From positions 2,790,001 to 2,854,000 of the forward strand of contig CBDFMR010000005.1 in NCBI GenBank assembly GCA_965249765.1: a DNA stretch of 64,000 nt, given 5' to 3'. Position numbers and translations under genes: made by a program. This document shows positions 8,471 to 17,646 of the stretch, piece by piece. The notes under the pieces are model-generated. The model did not search any database and was not told the origin of the DNA. It was given only the letters and a program-made list of their open reading frames with translations. Position 1 is the first letter of the stretch. Each line of letters begins with the position of its first letter. The stretch comes from CBDFMR01 sp965249765. GTDB taxonomy: Bacteria > Bacteroidota > Bacteroidia > Chitinophagales > Saprospiraceae.

Positions 8471-11296
8471 CTACCATCTACCTCTTTTGGTTTTTGCTTT
8501 CATACCCCGTATGTTGTATGCTAGACTAAACATGATATACCTTCCGAGTGCATTGGTACGCGATTCGTAGACACTATTGCCAGCAGCATACTGAGACACA
8601 TTTAGGTTTTCATTTAGTGCGTCATAGACAGAAACTCGTGCTTCCAATACATTGCCTGGCAAAAACTGCCTGTAGATGGAGGCATTGATAATGGAAATAT
8701 CCTGATCCAAATCAAATCGATCATTAACGTATTTACTAAAATTGAAATTGGAATTAACGTACAAACCCAAAATCGTCTTGGCATTCAACTCTAGGTTGTA
8801 GCCATAATTTTTTGTGGTTTGATCTTCACTCGTAGAAATATCATACTCAGTATGAGTAGTGTTGTAGTTACCTGACAGATAAATTGAGAAATCCTGAGTC
8901 GGTGTGATATTTAGAGTAACATTGGGTCTCAACCCAGTTGTATTGGTTTCATTTTTTACATCATTGACAAAGGCAAAACTTCGATTAACATTTCCACTCA
9001 ACCCAGTCCTTATGGACAGTTTATTTCTGACTATGGGCACATTGAGGCTTGACCATAATGAGTATCGTCGTCCTCCGGAATAATTTATAGGGCGTGTAGT
9101 TGTAATCAAATTATCGTCTATAGTACGCTCGTTAATTATCTGATCTTCCAGATATCTATACGATGCACTTATATTGAACCTCATGGCACTTGCCGGAAAG
9201 TTCATACGATAATTAGTGGATATGGTATGCTCAGAACTAGGAATCAGATCGGGATTGCCTTCTCTCAAGTATAATGGATTTCTATTGTCGACAATGGCCT
9301 GGAGATTGTTGATCGATGGCTCTGCAATGCCCAAAGAATAAGAAAGTGACAGATGAGAATTCCTGACTGGTGACATGCTAAAGCTCACATTGGGTATCCA
9401 TCGGTCGAAATCCTTATCAACCATGCTGGTAGTCGGGTTGTTTCCTTTGGTGTTGTAATCGCCTAGCAGGTTATAGGTAAGATATGCCATTCCTATCGAG
9501 GCATTGAGACCATTGTATGAATACCTAATAGATGATCCTATCCTGTTTTTGGACAACTCGTTGTTATATTTCCGACTAAGGAACTCATTGAGAACCCCGT
9601 TCCCGGATTCTGATATGTCATTGACATTGCGATCCCCATCTTCTATTCTCTGACTGAAATTGTAAAACGTCTGTAGAAAGAATCTACTTGACAGGGGTTC
9701 TACAAAAAGAGCATTGGCCTTGACTACATTCTTTGTGGCCAGGTTATCGGTGCGCTGATCCAATTCATTTGTGCTGTTGTCAGCATGAAAAGTAATGAGT
9801 GACTGCTGGTCCCCAATTCTGTCAAGCTCAGTATAGAGATACGATGCATTGACACCCATTCTTCTTCCTGGCTTCATGAACTTCTTACGATAGATTACTT
9901 CGCCATTCACCAAGTAACCATCCGTATCGAGCGTATTATTAAATTCATTGGACGTCGTAAGGCTTCCGTTCCTCGTCAGGGAGTTATTTCCATTATTGGT
10001 ATTGAAAATATTGACAGCTGCCAAGTCTCCTGATATCACGATTGAATTGAGTGAGTCTATTTCTTTCTCGAAGGTAACTTCAGCACGATGACCATCTGAC
10101 TCATCACTATCATCAGTCTGAGAATCGCTTGTTGTCACAAAGTCATCATAAAAATTCTTGCTCTTGGACTCCGTGCTTTTATCTAGACTCGCTTGATTGT
10201 AGTAATATACCGAACTGAGTTTATTCTTGTTATGATCATAATTAAAATTAATTCCTCCATTGTAGTTTTGGGGGAAACCGCCACTGTTGTAATTGCCAAA
10301 AAATATACTCTGAATGCTAGATTCGATATCATCATCTCCACCGCCGAATGACATGCTATAAGAGCCACCACGTCCTCCAAATCCATACTCTGTTCCCTCG
10401 CCAAAATTCCATGAATTGGAACCCATAAAATCTTGATAATCGTCCCAGTTGAGACCATTGCGTCCAGTGTTGTTTCCTACGCCCACGATACTGAACTGTA
10501 TTTTATCATTGAACTTATTATAGTTTCCCTTCACCTCGGCAGTACTCTCGGTGCCGAGCCCAGCTACTACCTTTCCAAATCCTCCACTTTTAAATCCTTC
10601 TTTGAGATCAAGGTTCATCGTTTTTGTGTCCGACTCGGTAGTACTTCCTGTGATTTTATCTTCCTCGGACTTAGTATCAAATACCTGCACCTTGGATATG
10701 CTCTCTGCAGGTAAGTTCTTTGTTGCAGCCTTGGGGTCAGCACCAAAAAAAATCTTGCCCTCGACAGTCACCTTATCTACGGTCTTTCCATCAGAGACAA
10801 TGGAACCATCTTGTTCCACCTCAATCCCGGGTAGTCTGCGTAGAAGATCCTCCACTGAGGAACCCTCAGGCACGACAAATGTCGAAGCATCATATTCTAT
10901 TGTATCTCCTCTCATTTTCATAGGAGCACGCGCTGCTTTGATGATCACTTCCATTAGTTCACTTGCTATCTCCCGCAGTTGCAGCTGCCCCATATCTAAA
11001 TCTTTTCCGTCATGAGCGCTTGCATTCGTAGTCAGGGGTACATAACCTACGTAAGTCACTTTGATTAAATGATTTCCCGGCTTTACATCCTTAATCTTGA
11101 AAGATCCATCAAGCTCTGTACGTGTAAAGTCTACGAGTGTAGAATCAGATTTCTCTAGCAAAAGGACTGTGGCGGCAATGAGGGGGTTTTCCAGAGTATC
11201 TTGGACAATGCCCTTTATATCATACTTAAGGCTAGTCTGGCCAATTCCCCTACCTCCTATTATCACAAGGAGAACAACGAATAAAATATTCTTCAC
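8471..11296 (-). CDS. Outer-membrane beta-barrel receptor with carboxypeptidase-like domain (TonB-receptor-like)
   Basis: This 941-residue exported protein has a signal peptide (MKNILFVVLLVIIGGRGIG). A carboxypeptidase-regulatory-like beta-sandwich follows at about 25-115 (GIVQDTLENPLIAATVLL, DGSFKIKDVKPGNHLIKVTYVGY). A plug-like domain spans about 125-230 (SSVEDLLRRLPGIEVEQDG). A long Gly/Asn/Ser-rich barrel rich in alternating strands runs to the C-terminus. No canonical TonB box was identified. Bacteroidota use such proteins for substrate uptake or envelope assembly. The interrupted GLPGLI gene starts 45 bp downstream on the same strand, so the two formed an operon. Confidence 0.8.
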   Translation of the reverse strand: MKNILFVVLLVIIGGRGIGQTSLKYDIKGIVQDTLENPLIAATVLLLEKSDSTLVDFTRTELDGSFKIKDVKPGNHLIKVTYVGYVPLTTNASAHDGKDLDMGQLQLREIASELMEVIIKAARAPMKMRGDTIEYDASTFVVPEGSSVEDLLRRLPGIEVEQDGSIVSDGKTVDKVTVEGKIFFGADPKAATKNLPAESISKVQVFDTKSEEDKITGSTTESDTKTMNLDLKEGFKSGGFGKVVAGLGTESTAEVKGNYNKFNDKIQFSIVGVGNNTGRNGLNWDDYQDFMGSNSWNFGEGTEYGFGGRGGSYSMSFGGGDDDIESSIQSIFFGNYNSGGFPQNYNGGINFNYDHNKNKLSSVYYYNQASLDKSTESKSKNFYDDFVTTSDSQTDDSDESDGHRAEVTFEKEIDSLNSIVISGDLAAVNIFNTNNGNNSLTRNGSLTTSNEFNNTLDTDGYLVNGEVIYRKKFMKPGRRMGVNASYLYTELDRIGDQQSLITFHADNSTNELDQRTDNLATKNVVKANALFVEPLSSRFFLQTFYNFSQRIEDGDRNVNDISESGNGVLNEFLSRKYNNELSKNRIGSSIRYSYNGLNASIGMAYLTYNLLGDYNTKGNNPTTSMVDKDFDRWIPNVSFSMSPVRNSHLSLSYSLGIAEPSINNLQAIVDNRNPLYLREGNPDLIPSSEHTISTNYRMNFPASAMRFNISASYRYLEDQIINERTIDDNLITTTRPINYSGGRRYSLWSSLNVPIVRNKLSIRTGLSGNVNRSFAFVNDVKNETNTTGLRPNVTLNITPTQDFSIYLSGNYNTTHTEYDISTSEDQTTKNYGYNLELNAKTILGLYVNSNFNFSKYVNDRFDLDQDISIINASIYRQFLPGNVLEARVSVYDALNENLNVSQYAAGNSVYESRTNALGRYIMFSLAYNIRGMKAKTKRGRW

Positions 11297-11644
11297 AGCA
11301 CTGATTTTACGTAATTACATTGCTAAGAGTCTAAAGGGTACCTCTATATACCCCATTCACTAGTTGAACAAAATCCCAATGAGATTTCTAATTAATTTTT
11401 TTGACTTCATACTTCGTTAAATTTCAGTCGAATAGCAAAGGGCTATGTTCCCTCAATTTGCCTTGTCTAAAGCCAAAATAATTTAATTTCAACTTAATTC
11501 AGTAGTAAATAGAGGTACCCTAAAGATTAACAAACGGGCTCAAAGAATAAGCTCTTATTAGACAGATTAACAAAATAATAACGAAATCAAGCCTGTATTA
11601 TTTAGGCAAAGGGAATAATTATTAGGCATGAATCATAACCTAGG
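11297..11644. other. Intergenic region between receptor and lipA
   Basis: No gene is supported here. The segment must hold the promoter of the receptor (minus strand) and the 3' end of lipA. It contains an inverted pair GGGTACCTCTAT (11336-11347) and ATAGAGGTACCC (11509-11520) separated by 161 bp, which could be a remnant of a small mobile unit or paired operators. Nothing else stands out. Confidence 0.4.
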
Positions 11645-12517
11645 CTATAAATGACGCTCGGCATGATAACTCGATCTGACCAATGGACCACTTTCTACGT
11701 AGTCAAATCCCTTAGTCATTCCCACCTCCTTATACTCGGCAAAGAGGTCGGGGTGAACGTACTCCTCCACAGCAAGGTGCATCTTGGTAGGCTGCAGGTA
11801 TTGCCCGATGGTGAGCACATCACATCCATGTACTGCTAGGTCGTCCATGGTCTTGAAAACTTGATCTCTTGTCTCCCCAAGACCCACCATAATACCAGAT
11901 TTGGTACGGCAACCTGCTTCCTTGGTCAGTTTTATCTGGTCCAACGACCGCTGGTATTTTGCCTGAGGTCTTACCATACGGTAAAGATCCTCGACCGTCT
12001 CTATGTTGTGAGATACTATCTCCTGTCCGCCTTCTATCATTCGATACAAAGCATCCCAACTGGATTTGACGTCAGGGATCAGCGTCTCGATCGTAGTATC
12101 AGGTGACTGATCTTTTACTTCTACAACGGTACGGTACCAGATCTCGGCGCCACGATCCTTCAGTTCATCTCTGTTGACCGATGTGATGACAGCATGCTTC
12201 ACTTCCATGAGTCGGATGGCTTCAGCTACACGTCGCGGTTCGTCCTCATCATACTCTGGTGGTCTTCCTGTTTTTACAGCACAGAAAGAACAACTTCTTG
12301 TACATACATTCCCCAAAATCATGAATGTAGCCGTCCCTGCTCCCCAACACTCGCCCATATTGGGACAGTTACCACTCTGGCATATAGTGTGGAGCTGATA
12401 TTGATCCACGAGATTGCGGACACGACGATAATCCTCGCCTATAGGCAACTTTACCCGAAGCCAACGAGGCTTTCGGTTTCTATTCTTTTCTTGATTTACA
12501 ACGGGCAAGTCTAGCAA
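11645..12517 (-). CDS. lipA: Lipoyl synthase LipA
   Basis: LipA inserts two sulfurs into octanoyl-protein to make lipoyl cofactors of 2-oxoacid dehydrogenases and the glycine system. The radical SAM cluster motif is VCTRSCSFC (Cys72, Cys76, Cys79). The auxiliary cluster cysteines are Cys46, Cys51 and Cys57 in CQSGNCPNMGECW. The C-terminal GPLVRSSYHAE block contains the conserved RSS. At 290 residues it is family length. It is followed 20 bp upstream on the chromosome by an unrelated exported protein on the same strand, so cotranscription is possible. Confidence 0.97.
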   Translation of the reverse strand: MLDLPVVNQEKNRNRKPRWLRVKLPIGEDYRRVRNLVDQYQLHTICQSGNCPNMGECWGAGTATFMILGNVCTRSCSFCAVKTGRPPEYDEDEPRRVAEAIRLMEVKHAVITSVNRDELKDRGAEIWYRTVVEVKDQSPDTTIETLIPDVKSSWDALYRMIEGGQEIVSHNIETVEDLYRMVRPQAKYQRSLDQIKLTKEAGCRTKSGIMVGLGETRDQVFKTMDDLAVHGCDVLTIGQYLQPTKMHLAVEEYVHPDLFAEYKEVGMTKGFDYVESGPLVRSSYHAERHL

Positions 12518-12537
12518 TGCACTCTACTATTTTTGGA

Positions 12538-13347
12538 CTATTTATAGCTTCTCTTTCCTAGATGAATGTTGATATAAAAATTAATAAAATAGGGCTTGTT
12601 GCTTATATCTCTTGTCTCGACCATGACCGGTATTTTCTTTATAAAAAAATCTCCCATCACGCCTACTTCAAAAGCTTTGACATACTTATCAAAAGCTCCC
12701 AATGCAAAATGCAAGCCTGCCTTTGCCTGAACACCAGGAACCACGCTTAGTTCACCGAATCCATTGAAAAATCCTGTCGAACCAAATATGCGATTCTCAT
12801 CTAGAAACACCTCGGCATTTTCTTCTTTATATTTCTCGCTACGCAGCTCTATCATACCACCTGTAGGATCACCCTCAAGTGGATATATAAGCTCCAGATA
12901 ATAAGGCTTGAGTAATGCCAATGAGGGTCCTACTTCATAATTCCACCCTACGGCTAAACCGCGTTTCTTCTCTTTCTCTGAGAGGTATCTCTTCTCACCA
13001 AAACCTGCTCGTAATACAAAGAGGGAATTACGTTTGCCATATGCGTAAGACTTAGAGGTCTGATTGAGGTTGAGAGAAAAATTGTTGTTTTGTCTACGCT
13101 CTCGCGAGTCCTTGATATAACCTATCTCAAACTGGTAATACCGTGTCTTGTAATAAGTCTTGATATCACCAAAGTTTAGGGCCAACGCCATTCCATTGGT
13201 GTGAATTCTTGCATCAAAAGCCCATTCGCTTTTGTAAATAATACCTAAGCCTTTATTTTCAACTTGCTTTGGCAATAAGGTAGTCTGTCCATTCCCCAGG
13301 AGGGGAATCAAAATAAAAAACAACAACACCAATCTTAATAGCCTCAT
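12538..13347 (-). CDS. Exported protein of unknown function, possible outer-membrane barrel
   Basis: The 269-residue protein has a signal peptide (MRLLRLVLLFFILIPLLGNG). Amphipathic beta-rich segments with many aromatic residues follow, ending in FINFYINIHLGKRSYK, which looks like a barrel end. Not recognised beyond that. It lies upstream of lipA on the same strand and its start is divergent from upp. Confidence 0.55.
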   Translation of the reverse strand: MRLLRLVLLFFILIPLLGNGQTTLLPKQVENKGLGIIYKSEWAFDARIHTNGMALALNFGDIKTYYKTRYYQFEIGYIKDSRERRQNNNFSLNLNQTSKSYAYGKRNSLFVLRAGFGEKRYLSEKEKKRGLAVGWNYEVGPSLALLKPYYLELIYPLEGDPTGGMIELRSEKYKEENAEVFLDENRIFGSTGFFNGFGELSVVPGVQAKAGLHFALGAFDKYVKAFEVGVMGDFFIKKIPVMVETRDISNKPYFINFYINIHLGKRSYK

Positions 13348-13503
13348 GTTCTACATCTTACTTGTTCATAAAGTTAAAAAATAAATTGTTGAGTGCTCAT
13401 ATTGAATTGTTGAGTTGTTGATTGTTTAGTTGACATTGATAAGAATTGGTTTCTTGACATCTCGTATATTAGCCTCGAGATCACAAAAGATCATCTAAAT
13501 AAG

Positions 13504-14157
13504 ATGAAAGTACATTATCTAGGTAAGGATAACTCTTTGATTCAGGATATTATTCGTGAATTGAGGTCATCTGACTTGCAAGCTGATCCTGCTCGATTCA
13601 GAGCCAATTTGCGCAAGCTAGGAAGCATAGCCGCTTATGAAATAAGCAAGACCCTCTCCTATCGTGATGAAGAGATCGAAACCCCGCTAGGTACCGCACC
13701 TGGAAAATGCATTGATGACAACCTAGTCTTGGCAACAATACTACGTGCTGGTCTTCCTATGCATTCTGGCATGGTAGATATGTTTCCTTATGCTCAGAAT
13801 GCCTTCATCGCAGCATATAGGTCTCATCATAAGGATGGCACTTTTGAGATAAGTTCTGAGTATACAACCTGTCCCCGCTTGGAGGGAAAGACGCTGGTTC
13901 TATGTGATCCCATGCTAGCAACTGGGTCATCGATGGATGCAGCTCTTCAATCCCTCAGTGCGCTTGGAGACCCTAAGGTCACACACATCGTGATCATCAT
14001 CGCTTCCTCTCCCGGTCTCAGATATATCCAGGGAGAATATCCTGATGCTCATCTGTGGGTATTTGCCGAGGATCAAGAGCTTACCGCTAAATCTTACATC
14101 GTTCCCGGCTTAGGTGACGCTGGTGATCTAGCTTATGGAAGTAAAGAACAAGACTGA
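13504..14157 (+). CDS. upp: Uracil phosphoribosyltransferase
   Basis: Converts uracil and PRPP to UMP in pyrimidine salvage. The PRPP-binding loop LVLCDPMLATGSS is at residues 131-143, and the C-terminal uracil-binding segment YIVPGLGDAGDLAYG is present. ILRAGLPMHSGM matches the family subunit interface. 217 residues is normal. It is the first gene of a tight + strand run with the symporter (8 bp gap) and murQ, although the pathways are different. Confidence 0.93.
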   Translation: MKVHYLGKDNSLIQDIIRELRSSDLQADPARFRANLRKLGSIAAYEISKTLSYRDEEIETPLGTAPGKCIDDNLVLATILRAGLPMHSGMVDMFPYAQNAFIAAYRSHHKDGTFEISSEYTTCPRLEGKTLVLCDPMLATGSSMDAALQSLSALGDPKVTHIVIIIASSPGLRYIQGEYPDAHLWVFAEDQELTAKSYIVPGLGDAGDLAYGSKEQD

Positions 14158-14165
14158 CATAGAGC

Positions 14166-15656
14166 TTGAGCAGTCTATCACCCCATATCATAGGAACGAT
14201 CGTCATAGCTTACTTTGGTGTATTGATCGTCATCTCACGATGGACATCTAAGGGAGCGGACAACAATACTTTTTTCTCAGCCAATAGAAACTCACCCTGG
14301 CTACTCGTAGCCATCGGCATGATAGGAGCCAGCCTCTCGGGAGTCACTTTTATCTCTATACCTGGTGTCGTAGGCCAGAATGGCAGCAACACCGCATTCT
14401 CGTATATGCAGATGGTGCTGGGCTACCTTGTGGGATACTTCACCATTGCCACCGTTTTATTACCCATCTACTATCGATACAATCTTACATCGATCTATGG
14501 ATACCTGGGCCAACGCTTTGGATTTTACTCTCGTAAAACAGGATCATTTTACTTTCTCTTGTCACGTGTAATAGGAGCTTCTTTCAGGTTGTTTTTGGTG
14601 GCTATTGTCCTTCAGAAGTTCCTTATGGATCCTCTAGGTATTTCATTTTATTTCACCGTCCTCATCACGATAGCTCTCATATGGGTCTATACGTTTTCTG
14701 GTGGTATTAAGACCATTGTCATCACTGACACCCTGCAGACCGTATGTATGTTGGTGGCCGTTATTCTCACCATATATTTCATAGGACGATCTATGGACCT
14801 AGACATAAACGGATTGATTTCCACCATTCGCGAAAGCGAGTACTCCCGCATGTGGTTTTTTGATGTGGGATGGAATGATCCCAATAATTTCTTTAAGCAA
14901 TTTATAAGTGGGGCTCTTATTGCTCTTGTCATGACAGGATTAGACCAAGACATGATGCAGAAAAACCTTACCTGTCGGTCTCTGAGTGATGCTCAGAAAA
15001 ACGTATTCACTTTCAGCATCATCCTCGTGGCAGCCAATCTCCTCTTTCTATCCCTAGGAGCCTTGTTGTACATCTACGCTCAGCAATACGGCATCGACAT
15101 ACCTACAAAAACCGATCAACTCTTCCCTACCCTAGCACTCAATCATCTTCCGGCAGTAGCAGGTGTATTCTTTGTCCTAGGGTTAATCGCCGCTGCCTAT
15201 TCCAGTGCCGATAGTGCTCTTACCTCGCTCACCACTGCCTTCTGTGTCGACTTCCTAGATATGGAAAATGACGAGAGAAGTGAAAAGGTAAAAAAGAAAA
15301 AAAGAATTCTTGTACATATTGGATTTTCAGTACTTCTATTCATCGTAATAGTTCTTACTAAGTTGCTCAATGCAGGAGCTGTAATCAATGAATTGTTTAC
15401 CGCCGCGGGTTACACCTATGGACCTTTGCTTGGATTATTTGCCTTTGGAATATTAACTAAACGACAGATACGTGACAAGTGGGTTATCCCAGTATGTCTG
15501 CTGGCTCCCATTCTTTCTTATATTATTAATTCTCACTCAAAGGAATGGATGAGTGGATTTACTTTTGGTTTTACCATCATTGCACTTAATGGTCTGCTCA
15601 CCATGATCGGATTATTCCTCATCAGCAAACGCCCATCACATGGACAAGGTCACTGA
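14166..15656 (+). CDS. Sodium:solute symporter (SSS family)
   Basis: A 496-residue integral membrane protein with about 13 hydrophobic segments and the SSS layout: GVTFISIPG early, SGGIKTIVITDTLQ in the middle and AAAYSSADSALTSL after the tenth segment. The start is TTG at 14166, eight bases after upp. The last 17 bases overlap the start of murQ, so transport is likely coupled to a sugar handled by MurQ. N-acetylmuramate or a related amino sugar is an inference from position only. Confidence 0.85.
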   Translation: MSSLSPHIIGTIVIAYFGVLIVISRWTSKGADNNTFFSANRNSPWLLVAIGMIGASLSGVTFISIPGVVGQNGSNTAFSYMQMVLGYLVGYFTIATVLLPIYYRYNLTSIYGYLGQRFGFYSRKTGSFYFLLSRVIGASFRLFLVAIVLQKFLMDPLGISFYFTVLITIALIWVYTFSGGIKTIVITDTLQTVCMLVAVILTIYFIGRSMDLDINGLISTIRESEYSRMWFFDVGWNDPNNFFKQFISGALIALVMTGLDQDMMQKNLTCRSLSDAQKNVFTFSIILVAANLLFLSLGALLYIYAQQYGIDIPTKTDQLFPTLALNHLPAVAGVFFVLGLIAAAYSSADSALTSLTTAFCVDFLDMENDERSEKVKKKKRILVHIGFSVLLFIVIVLTKLLNAGAVINELFTAAGYTYGPLLGLFAFGILTKRQIRDKWVIPVCLLAPILSYIINSHSKEWMSGFTFGFTIIALNGLLTMIGLFLISKRPSHGQGH

Positions 15657-16437
15657 GAAGGATTCTCTTTATCAACATTTAGAAAATATGTCAACCAAGG
15701 AGCTACTCGTTTCCATCAATGAGGAAGATCACAAGGTCGCTCCGGCCATTAAGGATATAATCCCGAATATTGAACGGGCAGTCGACGATATCCATCTCAA
15801 GATGAAGGAGGGAGGTCGACTCATCTATCTCGGAGCTGGAACGAGTGGAAGGCTGGGAATTGTCGATGCTAGTGAGTGCCCTCCGACATTTGGCGTGCCA
15901 CATGACTGGGTCATAGGTATCATAGCGGGTGGAGACTCTGCAATCAGAAAAGCTGTAGAATTTGCTGAAGATGATAATGAGCAAGCATGGAATGACTTAA
16001 TGGACCTTGGAGTAGATGAACGCGACTTTGTAATGGGAATTGCCGCATCAGGCACTACACCTTACGTGGTAAGCGGTCTACTGGCTTGTAGAGAGCAGAA
16101 CATTATTACGGGTTGCATCACCTGTAACCCAGGTTCGCCTATTACTCGACAAGCTGATCATCCTCTCATTGCTGTGGTCGGCCCAGAGTTCGTCACCGGA
16201 AGCACAAGGATGAAGTCCGGTACGGCACAAAAGCTGATCCTCAATATGATAACGACATCCGTTATGATAAAACTGGGAAGAGTCGAGGACAACAAGATGG
16301 TAGACATGCAGCTAAGCAATGACAAGCTAATAGACAGGGGAACAAGGCTTGTGATGGAGAAGACCAATCTACCCTATGACAGGGCCAAAGATCTATTGCT
16401 GAAGTCAGGAAGCGTACGGGAAGCGCTCAATAATTAA
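15640..16437 (+). CDS. murQ: N-acetylmuramic acid 6-phosphate etherase
   Basis: MurQ cleaves the lactyl ether of MurNAc-6-phosphate to give GlcNAc-6-phosphate, in cell-wall recycling. The SIS sugar-phosphate domain is seen in GAGTSGRLG (residues 65-73), IVDASECPPTFG (Glu79), MGIAASGTTPYV and GSTRMKSGTAQK. At 265 residues it is slightly shorter than the usual 270-300, missing part of the C-terminal tail. It overlaps the symporter gene by 17 bp. Its 3' end overlaps the convergent surface-protein remnant by 11 bp. Confidence 0.93.
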   Translation: MDKVTEKDSLYQHLENMSTKELLVSINEEDHKVAPAIKDIIPNIERAVDDIHLKMKEGGRLIYLGAGTSGRLGIVDASECPPTFGVPHDWVIGIIAGGDSAIRKAVEFAEDDNEQAWNDLMDLGVDERDFVMGIAASGTTPYVVSGLLACREQNIITGCITCNPGSPITRQADHPLIAVVGPEFVTGSTRMKSGTAQKLILNMITTSVMIKLGRVEDNKMVDMQLSNDKLIDRGTRLVMEKTNLPYDRAKDLLLKSGSVREALNN

Positions 16438-17089
16438 TCAACTTAAGGACTGTTTTGGTGCCTATCTCTAGCCCTACATTTTCACCAGTAGTCAATGACC
16501 TTATCTGAATATCTAGCATGGGCAAGACATTTACAATAACGGGAGATGCCTGATCCGGAATGACCACATGGTCACAAGGCAAGGGAACATATCCTTGATC
16601 CCAGGAAGCGTCATTGGTCCATTCGTAAGATGTCGTCAGATGATAGGCCTGCGTAGTACCAGTATGAATCTGTGAAATAAACGTAGTCGTATCACCTCTG
16701 CCTTCCCACATACTATATGGCGTAACTGCCAATGCATGACTCGCAGCCAATGGGTCCCATTGAATGGTAGCTATAGAATCGTAAGCTGTAGTATTAACCA
16801 ACATTCCGCCAGTCACCTGCCAATCCCAGTACATGGCATCTAATACATCCACTTTGTAATCTTGCATTGGAATATCTTCACAAAAGTGCTCAGGTCCTGC
16901 AATACTAGTCGTCTGCGGTTTCAGCTTTCTAGGAAAAAACCCATCATTGATGCCAGGAATAATATCTGAATACAATGCTGATCCTCCATTTTCATGAACT
17001 CCGTGACCTCTGGAAGTATAACTATGAAAATCGTAATTGATGGATTTTGTGATAAAACTATCTTTGATACCTGAGTAGTTACCAATTTT
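16427..17089 (-). pseudogene. 3' fragment of a surface-protein gene, truncated at its 5' end
   Basis: An open frame of about 220 codons runs from 17089 down to a stop at 16427 with no convincing start at its head. An in-frame stop at 17090-17092 precedes it. The only start-like codon, TTG at 16975, sits inside the continuous coding pattern. Content (EWTNDASWDQGYVPLPCDH, then a strand-rich C-terminus) suggests the end of a large extracellular adhesin-like protein. The break coincides with the change to AT-rich array DNA, so it probably marks the left edge of the acquired region. Confidence 0.6.
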
Positions 17090-17135
17090 TTAATATACTG
17101 CTAACTTAGGTTGGTATTATATACATTGACTTGAG

Positions 17136-17489
17136 TCAATCATTACAAATAATCAATACTTCCTGATCTGAAAATATGGCCCATGAAAAATCATACACAT
17201 GATGAATGGTTTTGTTTCTGGTGTTAATATGAAAACCTGTAACGTAATCGAAATTAAATTTTTTATTATCCAATAACAATCTGGATATTTTCTTGTTGGT
17301 TTTGCTTCGTCCCATGGTCTCGAGTAATATGGACCGGTTGCGATGGAGTATTTTATCTATTGGCTCTGTAGCTGATGTTGTATTTTTTTTCAATCTGATA
17401 TAATAGTTATTTTTACAGGCAATGCAACAAAATCGTTTATCGGATCTGCCAGTAACCTTACTTCGGCATATAGGGCATTTCTTATTCAT
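17136..17489 (-). CDS. Small double-zinc-ribbon protein of unknown function
   Basis: The 117-residue protein starts with two CxxC pairs (CPIC and CCIAC, residues 5-27), which predicts a zinc ribbon. A basic helix-rich body and a C-terminal block containing HHVYDFSWAIFSDQEVLII follow. No function can be assigned. It diverges from the recombinase gene, with 157 bp between starts containing an inverted repeat. Its place beside the recombinase makes a regulatory or accessory role possible, but this is only inference. Confidence 0.65.
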   Translation of the reverse strand: MNKKCPICRSKVTGRSDKRFCCIACKNNYYIRLKKNTTSATEPIDKILHRNRSILLETMGRSKTNKKISRLLLDNKKFNFDYVTGFHINTRNKTIHHVYDFSWAIFSDQEVLIICND

Positions 17490-17555
17490 ATTTTCTATTA
17501 TTTATTGCATCATATAAAATCTTCAATTGCATTGATAATCCTTGTATATCGTCAA

Positions 17556-17586
17556 ATAACGGTTAATTCCCGCTAATAACCGTTAT
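17556..17586. promoter_or_regulatory. Inverted repeat between zinc-ribbon gene and recombinase
   Basis: ATAACGGTTA (17556-17565) and TAACCGTTAT (17577-17586) form a perfect 10-bp dyad with an 11-bp spacer, in the divergent promoter region 61-92 bases upstream of the recombinase ATG. It could be an operator. The AAC...GTT arrangement also resembles a minimal attC or attI dyad. Confidence 0.45.
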
Positions 17587-17646
17587 GTAAGCGACTAATT
17601 TCATTAAAAGGTTGATACATAGGCTATTATAGACTATAATTGATAT

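Noticed and set aside
10551..11015. 154-codon + frame antisense to the receptor gene
   Set aside because: The receptor reading has signal peptide and domain order. The antisense frame is a compositional shadow.
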